Positions 1 to 13,077 of a stretch of DNA of 64,000 nt are shown here, piece after piece. The first letter of the stretch is position 1. Every line of letters begins with the position of its first letter. The notes below the pieces were generated by a model. The model was not told the DNA's origin and ran no database searches. It worked only from the letters and a program-made list of their open reading frames with translations. Both the position numbers and the translations under genes were made by a program. Source of the stretch: Holothuria scabra (lineage: Eukaryota > Echinodermata > Holothuroidea > Aspidochirotida > Holothuriidae); NCBI GenBank assembly GCA_037179385.1, contig CM074187.1:13083450-13147449 (forward strand), given 5' to 3'.

Positions 1-596
1 GCTCTCTTCAATATAGGTTTAAAAAGAAGCGATCCAATTAAAGAGAGCATTAACACGACTGTAAATTATCTCAAGCGCTTGCATTGTAGTCACAGCCTGT
101 ATACAATTTCGACATGATTCTTTGCCGATGTGTTTTATAGGAAGGATATTAAAATAAATTACCATCGATGTATGTGCTGAGTATGGATCAAAAATTCGAT
201 TGTTCCCCGATAGGGTGTAGACAAACATCCCAATCAAGACCATCGCAACCTTATGCGCTTTACATCAACAATCGAAAAACTGTTTCTGTATTATCTCCAT
301 CACCTAAGCCCGAATTAAACCTGACAAAGACGTATATAAGGCTTTTCCAAAGTTTGGAAGTTGCAGGAAAGTAAAAGGAAGATATCAGTGCTGATGAAAA
401 GTGCTTAAACGTTAAGTAGGCAAGGCTCAACACCACACTAGTACAAATCACCTTTCCAAACCACGCACGTACCTAGCAAACCCTAGCAGAAATCATTCCG
501 GACACAGTGGCAACATCACCTATTTTGCAAATTCTCAAAACAAAAAATACTTTAACAAAATCAAGTTTTATTTTGATTTATGTACATCTCTTAAAG

Positions 597-842
597 ATGA
601 AACAAACCCAACAGCAACTTGTCCAAGAGATTCATCTGTAACTGCTAATCGCGAAGGTAATACAAAGGCTATTATTTCGTGGGATGATGTATCTTGTACC
701 GATAACTCTAATGGAGAAATTTCTACCTCCTGTACCTACCAAAGTGGGGATGAATTCGGCATCGGTACCACAAATGTCCAGTGTTCCTGTACAGATCCGT
801 CTGGAAACATAGGAAATTGTTCCTTTGAAGTCACCGTAAACG
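597..842 (+). CDS. HYR domain exon 1 of a large HYR/adhesion-GPCR-like gene
   Basis: This internal exon encodes one complete HYR (hyalin repeat) domain, an extracellular immunoglobulin-like adhesion module. The acceptor is TGTACATCTCTTAAAG and the donor is AACG/GTAAGA. The exon begins with the last two bases of an Asp or Glu codon (phase 1) and ends with the first base of a Gly codon (phase 1), so it is symmetric and can be duplicated or skipped in frame. Counting the split codon as residue 1, cysteines fall at 9, 34, 46, 63, 65 and 75. Typical HYR signatures are present: NPTATCP near the start, a W-D-D-V-S-C-T-D-N-S centre, F-G-I-G-T-T-N-V, and C-T-D-P-S-G-N near the end. The preceding exons and the start of the gene lie left of the window. 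This copy is identical in nucleotide sequence to exons 2-4. Confidence 0.88.
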
Positions 843-2124
843 GTAAGAGGAAAACAACTTTAACATTTTCACATAATTGGTTCTCACGTACTAACAAAAC
901 TGTGTCCGTGCAATTTTCCTTACTAATTTGGTTTATTTTTTATTCAAGAAAGTGTATCCTTTTGTACCTCACGATGTATCTTAGTAAATATTCGGTGTTT
1001 CTCTAATATGAAATCATCGTCATCGTAACAGAAATAGGAATGTACCTCAAAAAAATTTTAAATTATTAAGTGTTACATATTTTTGTTCGTGCGATATCTC
1101 TAATAAAGGCCAACTTGATTTTTCATTCAACAAGGTATTTGCCTTTCTGTCTCACTATGTATCTTAGTAAATATTTTGTGTTTTTCATCTCAAAGAGTTG
1201 GTAAAAAATATAACGGTGCCTTGTCCTTTCTCAACACTGATAAAAAAATGTCAAAATTAGTCATGAAGGTATCTCACAGAGCAGAGCAGTTTGTATTCCC
1301 TTTCGAGGATTGTCTCAAGTGGTCCCTATACCAATAAAACACAAAGTATATGCTGCACTAGAGAAAGGCTTTAAATGCAATGTGGAAAGTATAAATTTGT
1401 GTTACATAGAAAAATCCTTACAGATGTTTGACATACAAGCAGTAAAGCAGAAAAATTCATGAACCCATCTTCGGACATTTGTTAACAGTTTCTTTGGTAT
1501 CTACCAAGCAACCGTACACATTAATTTAAGCTCTCTTCAATATAGGTTTAAAAAGAAGCGAACCAATTAAAGAGAGCATTAACACGACTGTAATTTATCT
1601 CAAGCGCTTGCATTGTAGTCACAGCCTGTATACAATTTCGACATGATTCTTTGCCGATGTGTTTTATAGGAAGGATATTAAAATAAATTACCATCGATGT
1701 ATGTGCTGAGTATGGATCAAAAAATCGATTGTTCTCCGATAGGGTGTAGACAAACATCCCAATCAAGACCATCGCAACCTTATGCGCTTTACATCAACAA
1801 TCGAAAACTGTTTCTGTATTATCTCCATCACCTAAGTCCGAATTAAACCTGACAAAGACGTATATAAGGCTTTTCCAAAGTTTGGAAGTTGCAGGAAAGT
1901 AAAAGGAAGATATCAGTGCTGATGAAAAGTGCTTAAACGTTAAGTAGGCAAGGCTCAACACCACACTAGTACAAATCACCTTTCCAAACCACGCACGTAC
2001 CTAGCAAACCCTAGCAGAAATCATTCCGGACACAGTGGCAACATCACCTATTTTGCAAATTCTCAAAACAAAAACTACTTTAACTAAATCAAGTTTTATT
2101 TTGATTTATGTACATCTCTTAAAG

Positions 2125-2370
2125 ATGAAACAAACCCAACAGCAACTTGTCCAAGAGATTCATCTGTAACTGCTAATCGCGAAGGTAATACAAAGGCTAT
2201 TATTTCGTGGGATGATGTATCTTGTACCGATAACTCTAATGGAGAAATTTCTACCTCCTGTACCTACCAAAGTGGGGATGAATTCGGCATCGGTACCACA
2301 AATGTCCAGTGTTCCTGTACAGATCCGTCTGGAAACATAGGAAATTGTTCCTTTGAAGTCACCGTAAACG
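2125..2370 (+). CDS. HYR domain exon 2
   Basis: The sequence is identical over the full 246 bp to exon 1, with the same acceptor and donor and 1-1 phase. The downstream intron differs from unit 1 but matches units 3 and 4: it reads GTAGCTCGCAATG where unit 1 has GTACCTCACGATG. Confidence 0.88.
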
Positions 2371-3652
2371 GTAAGAGGAAAACAACTTTAACATTTTCAC
2401 ATAATTGGTTCTCACGTACTAACAAAACTGTGTCCGTGAAATTTTCCTTACTAATTTGGTTTATTTTTCATTCAAGAAAGTGTATCTTTTGTAGCTCGCA
2501 ATGTATCTTGGTAAATATTCGGTGTTTCTCTAATATGAAATCATCGTCATCGTAACAGAAAGGGAAATGTACCTCAAAAAAATTTCAAATTATAAAGTGT
2601 TTCATATTTTTGTTCGTGCGATATCTCTAATAAAGGCCAACTTGATTTTTCATTCAACAAGGTATTTGCCTTTCTGTCTCACTATGTATCTTAGTAAATA
2701 TTTTGTGTTTTTCATCTCAAAGAGTTGGTAAAAAATATAACGGTGCCTTGTCCTTTCTCAACACTGATAAAAAAATGTCAAAATTAGTCATGAAGGTATC
2801 TCACAGAGCAGAGCAGTTTGTATTCCCTTTCGAGGATTGTCTCAAGTGGTCCCTATACCAATAAAACACAAAGTATATGCTGCACTAGAGAAAGGCTTTA
2901 AATGCAATGTGGAAAGTATAAATTTGTGTTACATAGAAAAATCCTTACAGATGTTTGACATACAAGCAGTAAAGCAGAAAAATTCATGAACCCATCTTCG
3001 GACATTTGTTAACAGTTTCTTTGGTATCTACCAAGCAACCGTACACATTAATTTAAGCTCTCTTCAATATAGGTTTAAAAAGAAGCGAACCAATTAAAGA
3101 GAGCATTAACACGACTGTAATTTATCTCAAGCGCTTGCATTGTAGTCACAGCCTGTATACAATTTCGACATGATTCTTTGCCGATGTGTTTTATAGGAAG
3201 GATATTAAAATAAATTACCATCGATGTATGTGCTGAGTATGGATCAAAAAATCGATTGTTCTCCGATAGGGTGTAGACAAATATCCCAATCAAGACCATC
3301 GCAACCTTATGCGCTTTACATCAACAATCGAAAAACTGTTTCTGTATTATCTCCATCACCTAAGCCCGAATTAAACCTGACAAAGACGTATATAAGGCTT
3401 TTCCAAAGTTTGGAAGTTGCAGGAAAGTAAAAGGAAGATATCAGTGCTGATGAAAAGTGCTTAAACGTTAAGTAGGCAAGGCTCAACACCACACTAGTAC
3501 AAATCACCTTTCCAAACCACGCACGTACCTAGCAAACCCTAGCAGAAATCATTCCGGACACAGTGGCAACATCACCTATTTTGCAAATTCTCAAAACAAA
3601 AACTACTTTAACTAAATCAAGTTTTATTTTGATTTATGTACATCTCTTAAAG

Positions 3653-3898
3653 ATGAAACAAACCCAACAGCAACTTGTCCAAGAGATTCATCTGTAACTG
3701 CTAATCGCGAAGGTAATACAAAGGCTATTATTTCGTGGGATGATGTATCTTGTACCGATAACTCTAATGGAGAAATTTCTACCTCCTGTACCTACCAAAG
3801 TGGGGATGAATTCGGCATCGGTACCACAAATGTCCAGTGTTCCTGTACAGATCCGTCTGGAAACATAGGAAATTGTTCCTTTGAAGTCACCGTAAACG
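3653..3898 (+). CDS. HYR domain exon 3
   Basis: The exon is identical to exons 1 and 2. The unit carries a private intron variant upstream (CAAATATCCC at about 3279, where most units have CAAACATCCC) that recurs only in unit 5. Downstream of the exon it carries a 3-bp insertion (CATAATAATTGG) that unit 4 shares. Confidence 0.88.
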
Positions 3899-5183
3899 GT
3901 AAGAGGAAAACAACTTTAACATTTTCACATAATAATTGGTTCTCACATACTAACAAAACTGTGTCCGTGCAATTTTCCTTACTAATTTGGTTTCTTTTTA
4001 TTCAAGAAAGTGTATCCTTTTGTAGCTCGCAATGTATCTTGGTAAATATTCGGTGTTTCTCTAATATGAAATCATCGTCATCGTAACAGAAAGGGAAATG
4101 TACCTCAAAAAAATTTCAAATTATAAAGTGTTTCATATTTTTGTTCGTGCGATATCTCTAATAAAGGCCAACTTGATTTTTCATTCAACAAGGTATTTGC
4201 CTTTCTGTCTCACTATGTATCTTAGTAAATATTTTGTGTTTTTCATCTCAAAGAGTTGGTAAAAAATATAACGGTGCCTTGTCCTTTCTCAACACTGATA
4301 AAAAAATGTCAAAATTAGTCATGAAGGTATCTCACAGAGCAGAGCAGTTTGTATTCCCTTTCGAGGATTGTCTCAAGTGGTCCCTATACCAATAAAACAC
4401 AAAGTATATGCTGCACTAGAGAAAGGCTTTAAATGCAATGTGGAAAGTATAAATTTGTGTTACATAGAAAAATCCTTACAGATGTTTGACATACAAGCAG
4501 TAAAGCAGAAAAATTCATGAACCCATCTTCGGACATTTGTTAACAGTTTCTTTGGTATCTACCAAGCAACCGTACACATTAATTTAAGCTCTCTTCAATA
4601 TAGGTTTAAAAAGAAGCGAACCAATTAAAGAGAGCATTAACACGACTGTAATTTATCTCAAGCGCTTGCATTGTAGTCACAGCCTGTATACAATTTCGAC
4701 ATGATTCTTTGCCCATGTGTTTTATAGAAAGGATATTAAAATAAATTACCATCGATGTATGTGCTGAGTATAGATCAAAAAATCGATTGTTCCCCGATAG
4801 GGTGTAGACGAACATCCCAATCAAGACCATCGCAACCTTATGCGCTTTACATCAACAATCGAAAAACTGTTTCTGTATTATCTCCATCACCTAAGTCCGA
4901 ATTAAACCTGACAAAGACGTATATAAGGCTCTTCCAAAGTTTGGAAGTTGCAGGAAAGTAAAAGGAAGATATCAGTGCTGATGAAAAGTGCTTAAACGTT
5001 AAGTAGGCAAGGCTCAACACCACACTAGTACAAATCACCTTTCCAAACCACGCACGTACCTAGCAAACCCTAGCAGAAATCATTCCGGACACAGTGGCAA
5101 CATCACCTATTTTGCAAATTCTCAAAACAAAAACTACTTTAACTAAATCAAGTTTTATTTTGATTTATGTACATCTCTTAAAG

Positions 5184-5429
5184 ATGAAACAAACCCAACA
5201 GCAACTTGTCCAAGAGATTCATCTGTAACTGCTAATCGCGAAGGTAATACAAAGGCTATTATTTCGTGGGATGATGTATCTTGTACCGATAACTCTAATG
5301 GAGAAATTTCTACCTCCTGTACCTACCAAAGTGGGGATGAATTCGGCATCGGTACCACAAATGTCCAGTGTTCCTGTACAGATCCGTCTGGAAACATAGG
5401 AAATTGTTCCTTTGAAGTCACCGTAAACG
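5184..5429 (+). CDS. HYR domain exon 4
   Basis: The exon is identical to exons 1-3, with six cysteines and symmetric phase-1 borders. Four consecutive coding copies without a single difference, set in introns that also match closely, show very recent duplication or gene conversion. Confidence 0.88.
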
Positions 5430-6714
5430 GTAAGAGGAAAACAACTTTAACATTTTCACATAATAATTGGTTCTCACATACTAACAAAACTGTGTCCGTG
5501 CAATTTTCCTTACTAAGTTGGTTTATTTTTCATTCAAGAAAGTGTATCCTTTTGTAGCTCGCAATGTATCTTGGTAAATATTCGGTGTTTCTCTAATATG
5601 AAATCATCGTCATCGTAACAGAAAGGGAAATGTACCTCAAAAAATTTCAAATTATAAAGTGTTTCATATTTTTGTTCGTGCGATATCTCTAATAAAGGCC
5701 AACTTGATTTTTCATTCAACAAGGTATTTGCCTTTCTGTCTCACTATGTATCTTAGTAAATATTTTGTGTTTTTCATCTCAAAGAGTTGGTAAAAAATAT
5801 AACGGTGCCTTGTCCTTTCTCAACACTGATAAAAAAATGTCAAAATTAGTCATGAAGGTATCTCACAGAGCAGAGCAGTTTGTATTCCCTTTCGAGGATT
5901 GTCTCAAGTGGTCCCTATACCAATAAAACACAAAGTATATGCTGCACTAGAGAAAGGCTTTAAATGCAATGTGGAAAGTATAAATTTGTGTTACATAGAA
6001 AAATCCTTACAGATGTTTGACATACAAGCAGTAAAGCAGAAAAATTCATGAACCCATCTTCGGACATTTGTTAACAGTTTCTTTGGTATCTACCAAGCAA
6101 CCGTACACATTAATTTAAGCTCTCTTCAATATAGGTTTAAAAAGAAGCGAACCAATTAAAGAGAGCATTAACACGACTGTAATTTATCTCAAGCGCTTGC
6201 ATTGTAGTCACAGCCTGTATACAATTTCGACATGATTCTTTGCCGATGTGTTTTATAGGAAGGATATTAAAATAAATTACCATCGATGTATGTGCTGAGT
6301 ATGGATCAAAAAATCGATTGTTCTCCGATAGGGTGTAGACAAATATCCCAATCAAGACCATCGCAACCTTATGCGCTTTACATCAACAATCGAAAAACTG
6401 TTTCTGTATTATCTCCATCACCTAAGCCCGAATTACACCTGACAAAGACGTATATAAGGCTTTTCCAAAGTTTGGAAGTTGCAGGAAAGTAAAAGGAAGA
6501 TATCAGTGTTGATGAAAAGTGCTTAAACGTTAAGTAGGCAAGGCTCAACACCACACTAGTACAAATCACCTTTCCAAACCACGCACGTACCTAGCAAACC
6601 CTAGCAGAAATCATTCCGGACACAGTGGCAACATCACCTATTTTGCAAATTCTCAAAACAAAAAATACTTTAACTAAATCAAGTTTTATTTTGATTTATG
6701 TACATCTCTTAAAG

Positions 6715-6960
6715 ATGAAACAAACCCAACAGCAACTTGTCCAAGAGATTCATCTGTAACTGCTAATCGCGAAGGTAATACAAAGGCTATTATTTCGTGG
6801 GATGATGTATCTTGTACCGATAACTCTAATGGAGAAATTTCTACCTCCTGTACCTACCAAATTGGGGATGAATTCGGCATCGGTACCACAAATGTCCAGT
6901 GTTCCTGTACAGATCCGTCTGGAAACATAGGAAATTGTTCCTTTGAAGTCACCGTAAACG
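6715..6960 (+). CDS. HYR domain exon 5
   Basis: There is one substitution relative to exons 1-4: AGT to ATT, Ser50 to Ile, in the Y-Q-S-G-D loop. The reading frame and splice borders are intact. The unit is a mosaic: its left part matches unit 3 and its right part matches unit 1. Confidence 0.88.
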
Positions 6961-8243
6961 GTAAGAGGAAAACAACTTTAACATTTTCACATAATTGGTT
7001 CTCACGTACTAACAAAACTGTGTCCGTGCAATTTTCCTTACTAATTTGGTTTATTTTTTATTCAAGAAAGTGTATCCTTTTGTACCTCACGATGTATCTT
7101 AGTAAATATTCGGTGTTTCTCTAATATGAAATCATCGTCATCGTAACAGAAATAGGAATGTACCTCAAAAAAATTTTAAATTATTAAGTGTTACATATTT
7201 TTGTTCGTGCGATATCTCTAATAAAGGCCAACTTGATTTTTCATTCAACAAGGTATTTGCCTTTCTGTCTCACTATGTATCTTAGTAAATATTTTGTGTT
7301 TTTCATCTCAAAGAGTTGGTAAAAAATATAACGGTGCCTTGTCCTTTCTCAACACTGATAAAAAAAATGTCAAAATTAGTCATGAAGGTATCTCACAGAG
7401 CAGAGCAGTTTGTATTCCCTTTCGAGGATTGTCTCAAGTGGTCCCTATACCAATAAAACACAAAGTATATGCTGCACTAGAGAAAGGCTTTAAATGCAAT
7501 GTGGAAAGTATAAATTTGTGTTACATAGAAAAATCCTTACAGATGTTTGACATACAAGCAGTAAAGCAGAAAAATTCATGAACCCATCTTCGGACATTTG
7601 TTAACAGTTTCTTTGGTATCTACCAAGCAACCGTACACATTAATTTAAGCTCTCTTCAATATAGGTTTAAAAAGAAGCGAACCAATTAAAGAGAGCATTA
7701 ACACGACTGTAAATTATCTCAAGCGCTTGCATTGTAGTCACAGCCTGTATACAATTTCGACATGATTCTTTGCCCATGTGTTTTATAGAAAGGATATTAA
7801 AATAAATTACCATCGATGTATGTGCTGAGTATGGATCAAAAATCGATTGTTCTCCGATAGGGTGTAGACAAACATCCCAATCAAGACCATCGCAACCTTA
7901 TGCGCTTTACATCAACAATCGAAAAACTGTTTCTGTATTATCTCCATCACCTAAGTCCGAATTAAACCTGACAAAGACGTATATAAGGCTTATCCAAAGT
8001 TTGGAAGTTGCAGGAAAGTAAAAGGAAGATATCAGTGCTGATGAAAAGTGCTTAAACGTTAAGTAGGCAAGGCTCAACACCACACTAGTACAAATCACCT
8101 TTCCAAACCACGCACGTACCTAGCAAACCCTAGCAGAAATCATTCCGGACACAGTGGCAACATCACCTATTTTGCAAATTCTCGAAACAAAAAGTACTTT
8201 AACTAAATCAAGTTTTATTTTGATTTATGTACATCTCTTAAAG

Positions 8244-8489
8244 ATGAAACAAACCCAACAGTAACTTGTCCAAGACATTCATCTGTAACTGCTAATCGCG
8301 AAGGTAATACAAAGGCTATTATTTCGTGGGATGATGTATCTTGTACCGATAACTCTAATGGAGAAATTTCTACCTCCTGTACCTACCAAAGTGGGGATGA
8401 ATTCGGCATCGGTACCACAAATGTCCAGTGTTCCTGTACAGATCCGTCTGGAAACATGGGAAATTGTTCCTTTGAAGTCACCGTAAACG
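8244..8489 (+). CDS. HYR domain exon 6
   Basis: Three replacement changes from the exon 1-4 sequence are seen: Ala7Val, Asp12His and Ile72Met. There are no silent changes. All six cysteines and both splice sites are kept. Confidence 0.88.
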
Positions 8490-9773
8490 GTAAGAGGAAA
8501 ACAACTTTAACATTTTCACATAATAATTGGTTCTCACGTACTAACAAAACTGTGTCCGTGCAATTTTCCTTACTAATTTGGTTTCTTTTTATTCAAGAAA
8601 GTGTATCCTTTTGAACCTCACGATGTATCTTAGTAAATATTCAGTGTTTCTCTAATATGAAATCATCGTCACCTTAGCAGAAAAGGGAATGTACCTTAAA
8701 AAAATTTCAAATTATTAAGTGTTACATAATTTTGTTCGTGCGATATCTCTAATGAAGGCCAACTTGATTTTTCATTCAACAAGGTATTTGTGTTTCTGTC
8801 TCACTATGTATCTTAGTAAATATTCTGTGTTTTTTAATTCAAAGAGTTGGTAAAAAAATATAACGTGCCTTGTCCTTTCTCAACACTGATAAAGAATGTC
8901 AAATTTAGTCATAAAGTTATCTCACAGAGCAGAGCAGTTTGTATTCCCTTTCGAGGATTGTCTCAAGTGGTCCCTATACCAATAAAACACAAAGTATAAG
9001 CTGCACTAGAGAAAGGCTTTAAATGCAATGTGGCAAGTATAAATTTGTGTTACATAGAAAAATCCTTACAGATGTTTGACACACAAGCAGTAAAGCAGAA
9101 AAATTCATGAACCCATCTTCGGACATTTGTTAACAGTTTCTTTGGTATCTACCAAGCAACCGTACACATTAATTTAAGCTCTCTTCAATATAGGTTTAAA
9201 AAGAAGCGAACCAATTAAAGAAAGCATTAACACGACTGTAAATTATCTCAAGCGCTTGCATTGTAGTCACAGTCTGTATACAATTTCGACATGATTCTTT
9301 GCCCATGTGTTTTATAGAAAGGATATTAAAATAAATTACCATCGATGTCTGTGCTGAGTATGGATGAAATAGTTGATTGTTCCCCAATAGGGTGTAGACA
9401 AACATTCCAATCAAGACCATCGCAACCTTATGCGCTTTACATCAACAATCGAAAAACTGTTTCTGTATTATCTCCATCACCTAAGTCCGAATTAAACCTG
9501 ACAAAGACGTATATAAGGCTTATCCAAAGTTTGGAAGTTGCAGGAAAGTAAAAGGAAGATATCAGTGCTGATGAAAAGTGCTTAAACGTTAAGTAGGCAA
9601 GGCTCAACACCACACTAGTACAAATCACTTTTCCAAACCACGCACGTACCTAGCAAACCCTAGCAGAAATCATTCCGGACACAGTGGCAACATCACCTAT
9701 TTTGCAAATTCTCGAAACAAAAAGTACTTTAACTAAATCAAGTTTTATTTTGATTTATGTACATCTCTTAAAG

Positions 9774-10019
9774 ATGAAACAAACCCAACAGTAACTTGTC
9801 CAAGAGATTCATCTGTAACTGCTAATCGCGAAGGTAATACAAAGGCTATTATTACGTGGGATGATGTATCTTGTACCGATAACTCTAATGGAGAAATTTC
9901 TACCTCCTGTACCTACCAAAGTGGGGATGAATTCGGCATCGGTACCACAAATGTCCAGTGTTCCTGTACAGATCCGTCTGGAAACATAGGAAATTGTTCC
10001 TTTGAAGTCACCGTAAACG
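9774..10019 (+). CDS. HYR domain exon 7
   Basis: Two replacement changes are seen, Ala7Val and Ser28Thr (TCG to ACG), with no silent change. The intron after this exon begins a diverged stretch (about 10430-10580) that is shared only with unit 9. Confidence 0.88.
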
Positions 10020-11304
10020 GTAAGAGGAAAACAACTTTAACATTTTCACATAATAATTGGTTCTCACATACTAACAAAACTGTGTCCGTGCAATTTTCCT
10101 TACTAAGTTGGTTTATTTTTCATTCAAGAAAGTGTATCCTTTTGTACCTAACAATGTATCTTGGTAGATATTCAGTGTTTCTCTAATATGAAATCATCGT
10201 CATCATAACAGAAAGAGGAATGTACCTTAAAAAAATTTCAAATAATTAAGTGTTACATATTTTTGTTCGTGCGATATCTCTAATAAAGGTCAACTTGATT
10301 TTGCATTCAACAAGGTATTTGTCTTTCTATCTCACTATGTATCTTAGTAAATATTCTGTGTTTTTCATCTCAAAGAGTTGGTAAAAAATATAACGTGCCT
10401 TGTCCTTTCTCAACACTGATAAAGAATGTCAAAATTAGTCATGAAGGTATCTCACAGAGCAAAGCAGTTTGCATTCCCTTTTTAGGATTATCTTAATTGG
10501 GCCCTATACCAATAAAACAAAAAGTGTAAGCTGCACTAGAGAAAGATCTTTTAATGCAATATGGCAAGTGTAAATTTGTGTTACATAGAAAAATCCTTAC
10601 AGATGTTTGACATACAAGCAGTAAAGCAGAAAAATTCATGAACCCATCTTCGGACATTTGTTAACAGTTTCTTTGGTATCTACCAAGCAACCGTACACAT
10701 TAATTTAAGCTCTCTTCAATATAGGTTTAAAAAGAAGCGAACCAATTAAAGAGAGCATTAACACGACTGTAAATTATCTCAAGCGCTTGCATTGTAGTCA
10801 CAGCCTGTATACAATTTCGACATGATTCTTTGCCCATGTGTTTTATAGAAAGGATATTAAAATAAATTACCATCGATGTCTGTGCTGAGTATGGATCAAA
10901 AAATCGATTGTTCCCCGATAGGGTGTAGACAAACATCCCAATCAAGACCATCGCAACCTTATGCGCTTTACATCAACAATCGAAAAACTGTTTCTGTATT
11001 ATCTCCATCACCTAAGTCCGAATTAAACCTGACAAAGACGTATATAAGGCTTTTCCAAAGTTTGGAAGTTGCAGGAAAGTAAAAGGAAGATATCAGTGCT
11101 GATGAAAAGTGCTTAAACGTTAAGTAGGCAAGGCTCAACACCACACTAGTACAAATCACTTTTCCAAACCACGCACGTACCTAGCAAACCCTAGCAGAAA
11201 TCATTCCGGACACAGTGGCAACATCACCTATTTTGCAAATTCTCAAAACAAAAAATACTTTAACTAAATCATGTTTTATTTTGATTTATGTACATCTCTT
11301 AAAG

Positions 11305-11550
11305 ATGAAACAAACCCAACAGCAACTTGTCCAAGAGATTCATCTGTAACTGCTAATCGCGAAGGTAATACAAAGGCTATTATTTCGTGGGATGATGTAT
11401 CTTGTACCGATAACTCTAATGGAGAAATTTCTACCTCCTGTACCTACCAAAGTGGGGATGAATTCGGCATCGGTACCACAAATGTCCAGTGTTCCTGTAC
11501 AGATCAGTCTGGAAACATAGGAAATTGTTCCTTTGAAGTCACCGTAAACG
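11305..11550 (+). CDS. HYR domain exon 8
   Basis: One replacement is seen, Pro68Gln, in the otherwise constant C-T-D-P-S-G motif. A point change makes an ATG at 11271 in the upstream intron, so a longer ORF (to 11735) reads through both splice sites. It is not needed to explain the exon and I treat it as accidental. Confidence 0.87.
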
Positions 11551-12831
11551 GTAAGAGGAAAACAACTTTAACATTTTCACATAATTGGTTCTCACGTACT
11601 AACAAAACTGTGTCCGTGAATTTTTCCTTACTAATTTGGTTTATTTTTCATTCAAGAAAGTGTATCTTTTGTAGCTCGCAATGTATCTTGGTAAATATTC
11701 GGTGTTTCTCTAATATGAAATCATCGTCATCGTAACAGAAAGGGGAATGTACCTTAAAAAAAATTTCAAATTATTAAGTGTTACATATTTTTGTTCGTGC
11801 GATATCTCTAATAAGGCCAACTTGATTTTTCATTCAACAAGGTATTTGCCTTTCTATCTCACTATGTATCTTAGTAAATATTTTGTGTTTTTCATCTCAA
11901 AGAGTTGGTAAAAAATATAACGTGCCTTGTCCTTTCTCAACACTGATAAAAAAATGTCAAAATTAGTCATGAAGGTATCTCACAGAGCAGAGCAGTTTGT
12001 ATTCCCTTTCGAGGATTGTCTCAAGTGGGCCCTATACCAATAAAACACAAAGTATATGCTGCACTAGAGAAAGGCTTAAAATGCAATGTGGCAAGTATAA
12101 ATTTGTGTTACATAGAAAAATCCTTACAGATGTTTGACACACAAGCAGTAAAGCAGAAAAATTCATGAACCCATCTTCGGACATTTATCAACAGTTTCTT
12201 TGGTATCTACCAAGCAACCGTACACATTAATTAAAGCTCTCTTCAATATAGGTTTAAAAAGAAGCGAACCAATTAAAGAGAGCATTAACACGACTGTAAA
12301 TTATCTCAAGCGCTTGCATTGTAGTCACAGCCTGTATACAATTTCGACATGATTCTTTGCCCATGTGTTTTATAGAAAGGATATTAAAATAAATTACCAT
12401 CGATGTATGTGCTGAGTATGGATCAAAAAATCGATTGTTCCCCGATAGGGTGTAGACAAACATCCCAATCAAGACCATCGCAACCTTATGCGCTTTACAT
12501 CAACAATCGAAAAACTGTTTCTGTATTATCTCCATCACCTAAGTCCGAATTAAACCTGACAAAGACGTATATAAGGCTTATCCAAAGTTTGGAAGTTGCA
12601 GGAAAGTAAAAGGAAGATATCAGTGCTGATGAAAAGTGCTTAAACGTTAAGTAGGCAAGGCTCAACACCACACTAGTACAAATCACTTTTCCAAACCACG
12701 CACGTACCTAGCAAACCCTAGCAGAAATCATTCCGGACACAGTGGCAACATCACCTATTTTGCAAATTCTCGAAACAAAAAGTACTTTAACTAAATCAAG
12801 TTTTATTTTGATTTATGTACATCTCTTAAAG

Positions 12832-13077
12832 ATGAAACAAACCCAACAGTAACTTGTCCAAGAGATTCATCTGTAACTGCTAATCGCGAATGTAATACAA
12901 AGGCTATTATTACTTGGGATGATGTATCTTGTACCGATAACTCTAATGGAGAAATTTCTACCTCCTGTACCTACCAAATTGGGGATGAATTCGGCATCGG
13001 TACCACAAATGTCCAGTGTTCCTGTACAGATCCGTCTGGAAACATGGGAAATTGTTCCTTTGAAGTCACCGTAAACG
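12832..13077 (+). CDS. HYR domain exon 9
   Basis: This is the most changed copy of the first nine: Ala7Val, Gly21Cys, Ser28Thr, Ser50Ile and Ile72Met. Gly21Cys adds a seventh cysteine, which could mispair or form an interchain bond. The frame and splice borders are intact. Ile72Met is shared with exon 6, and Ser28Thr (different codon) with exon 7. Confidence 0.86.

Noticed and set aside
19..374. 74-residue - strand and 68-residue + strand ORFs repeated in array 1
   Set aside because: They overlap each other in the same intron block, are lost by single base changes in some units, and show no codon-like pattern of change.
260..451. 63-residue - strand ORF repeated in most array units (also 61 residues in units 2 and 10)
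   Set aside because: It recurs because the unit recurs. It lies in the intron, has no domain, is frameshifted in some units and matches the level of intron conservation.
7294..7581. 95-residue + strand ORF in unit 5
   Set aside because: It exists only because one A is added to a homopolymer. The other units are frame-shifted there and it sits in the downstream intron.
11271..11735. 154-residue ORF starting with ATG in unit 8
   Set aside because: It reads through both splice sites of the HYR exon. The ATG is a private intron change, so only the exon part is coding.
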